From the NCBI RefSeq assembly GCF_004210305.1, contig NZ_SCFB01000001.1:62001-126000 (forward strand): a stretch of DNA of 64,000 bases. The letters run 5' to 3'. Both the position numbers and the translations under genes were made by a program. This document shows positions 62,832 through 64,000 of the stretch, piece after piece; within the stretch, counting starts at the first letter, position 1, and every line of letters begins with the position of its first letter. Source of the stretch: Candidatus Finniella inopinata. Its GTDB lineage: Bacteria; Pseudomonadota; Alphaproteobacteria; Paracaedibacterales; CAIULA01. The notes under the pieces are model-generated. The model did no database searches, had not been told where the DNA came from, and saw nothing but the letters and a program-made list of their open reading frames with translations.

Positions 62832-63950
62832 TTATGCTGCTAAAAGTTGACTAGGCTCCGTGTAATCCAAATCTAGGGCTTCTGCTACTGCTTGGTAGGT
62901 TACTTTCCCTTTATAAACATTCAGGCCATTTAACAAATGGGGGTCTTCTGAAAGGGCTTGACGGTATCCCTTTTGGGCTAAAGCCAGGGCGAAAGGCAGC
63001 GTGGCATTATTTAAAGCCATGGTTGATGTCCGCGCTACAGCACCTGGCATATTAGTTACACAATAATGAACAATATCATCCACAACATAGCTGGGTTCAG
63101 CATGGGTTGTTGGTCGGCTTGTTTCAAAGCAACCCCCCTGGTCGATGGCCACATCAACCAATACAGAGCCAGGACGCATCTTTTTTAACATATCACGTGT
63201 GACCAAACGAGGGGCCGCAGCACCCACAACTAGGACAGCACCTATAACTAGATCAGATTTGCTCACTAATTTCTCAACACTGCTTCGGGTGGAAAAAATA
63301 GTTTTTATTCGACCTGAAAATTCCCAGTCTAGTTCGTTCAAACGGCGGGGGTTTCTGTCAACAATGGTCACCTCAGCCCCCATACCCATGGCGATACGGG
63401 CTGCATTGGCACCAACCACGCCACCACCTAAAACTAAAACTCTGCCAGGTTCTACACCAGCAACGCCACCCAAAAGGACGCCGGCTCCACCTTGCCCTTT
63501 TTCTAACATATAGGCGCCCACCTGAATGGACATGCGGCCTGCAACCTCGCTCATCGGGGCTAGTAGCGGTAAACCACCGCGGGAATCTGTCACGGTTTCA
63601 TAAGCAATTGCAATGCATCCTGATTCCATCAACCCTTTTGTTTGTTCAAGGTCGGGGGCCAAATGCAGATACGTAAAAAGGACCTGATCAGGGCGCAGCA
63701 TTTTGCATTCACTAAGTTGGGGTTCTTTGACCTTAATAATCATATCAGCTTGATTAAAAATCTCGGCAGCCGTTTGAACAATGGTCGCACCGACTTTTTG
63801 ATAATCGTGGTCACCAAAACCAATTCCAGTACCAGCTTGTGTTTCAACCAAAACCTTATGTCCGTTCGACAAAAGTTCCTGCGCTGATGCTGGGGTCAAT
63901 CCAACCCGATACTCGTGGTTTTTAATTTCTTTGGGAACACCAATAATCAT
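62832..63950 (-). CDS. ald: Alanine dehydrogenase
   Basis: 372 residues. NAD-dependent interconversion of alanine and pyruvate. MIIGVPKEIKNHEYRVGLTP start, IIKVKEPQLSE (catalytic Lys region), LFTYLHLAPD (catalytic His), the Rossmann signature RVLVLGGGVVGANAARIAMG and VDVAIDQGGCFETSRPTTHA, then YVVDDIVHYCVTNMPGAVAR. Full length. A GAG-containing ribosome-binding site precedes the ATG. Links host-derived alanine to central metabolism. Confidence 0.97.
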   Translation of the reverse strand: MIIGVPKEIKNHEYRVGLTPASAQELLSNGHKVLVETQAGTGIGFGDHDYQKVGATIVQTAAEIFNQADMIIKVKEPQLSECKMLRPDQVLFTYLHLAPDLEQTKGLMESGCIAIAYETVTDSRGGLPLLAPMSEVAGRMSIQVGAYMLEKGQGGAGVLLGGVAGVEPGRVLVLGGGVVGANAARIAMGMGAEVTIVDRNPRRLNELDWEFSGRIKTIFSTRSSVEKLVSKSDLVIGAVLVVGAAAPRLVTRDMLKKMRPGSVLVDVAIDQGGCFETSRPTTHAEPSYVVDDIVHYCVTNMPGAVARTSTMALNNATLPFALALAQKGYRQALSEDPHLLNGLNVYKGKVTYQAVAEALDLDYTEPSQLLAA

Positions 63951-64000
63951 GATTACTCTTTGTTTACGCTAGAGTGGTAAAATTTTGTGGAAGTTAGAAA

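Overview
The window is about 64 kb of bacterial chromosome, roughly 43% G+C by eye. A proton-pumping pyrophosphatase, an NDUFA12-type complex I accessory protein, COQ7, a class III cyclase, DnaB, RodZ and GshA of the alphaproteobacterial/plant type all point to an alphaproteobacterium. Several features suggest a host-associated or intracellular lineage such as Holosporales/Paracaedibacter-like symbionts. These are the many signal-peptide-bearing proteases, hydrolases and a glycosyltransferase, a lineage-specific secreted paralogue family, a ProP-type transporter, active insertion sequences and several decaying genes. That placement is inference from gene content, not from any comparison.

Layout. 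1-4.2 kb: 3' part of hppA, then a secreted papain-like cysteine protease gene split by an ISAs1-family element whose ends and 10-bp target duplication can be read exactly. 4.3-12 kb: housekeeping genes (Gfo/Idh oxidoreductase, 2Fe-2S ferredoxin, tRNA-Leu, fbaB, NDUFA12, RluD-like, mutY, DUF721/DciA, gshA) with a gene-poor repeat region at 8.66-9.2 kb. 12-20.3 kb: an accessory block on the minus strand, made of an amylase-like protein with a starch-binding domain cut by an 845-bp IS5-family element, a small secreted protein, and four tandem paralogues of an unrecognised secreted family. 20.4-28.5 kb: a polyprenyl-phosphate glycosyltransferase, then a compact minus-strand operon joining a cyclic-nucleotide-binding-domain/SLC13 transporter fusion, a periplasmic ABC-type binding protein, a class III adenylate cyclase with an extracytoplasmic sensor region, and a uracil-DNA glycosylase-like protein. 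28.5-37.6 kb: tRNA-Val, mltG-gmk, nadE and a translationally coupled surface-polysaccharide cluster (three glycosyltransferases, a nucleotide-sugar dehydrogenase, manC). 37.6-40.3 kb: an MFS transporter gene split by a second copy of the 845-bp IS, with a tiny membrane ORF behind it, a palindromic repeat and tRNA-Arg. 40.3-52.1 kb: dnaB-def-map, rpsD, VTT protein-dsbB-coq7, a frameshifted secreted alpha/beta hydrolase, mtaB, higBA, ftsY, amn. 52.3-64 kb: a secreted DXD-type glycosyltransferase, rodZ, qmcA-nfeD, rutE, cvpA-rnd, a large secreted S9 peptidase, a secreted S1 protease and ald.

The most notable candidate system is the minus-strand operon at 22.1-27.8 kb. A transporter carries its own (degenerate) cyclic-nucleotide-binding domain and is encoded directly with a substrate-binding protein and a membrane adenylate cyclase. 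This suggests a ligand-sensing circuit that acts on transport. The tandem secreted paralogue array and the secreted glycosyltransferase are the other candidates for undescribed biology, probably at the host interface. Three genes (cysteine protease, amylase-like, MFS) were intact until IS insertion: removing each element and one target copy restores the reading frame exactly, so the disruptions look recent.
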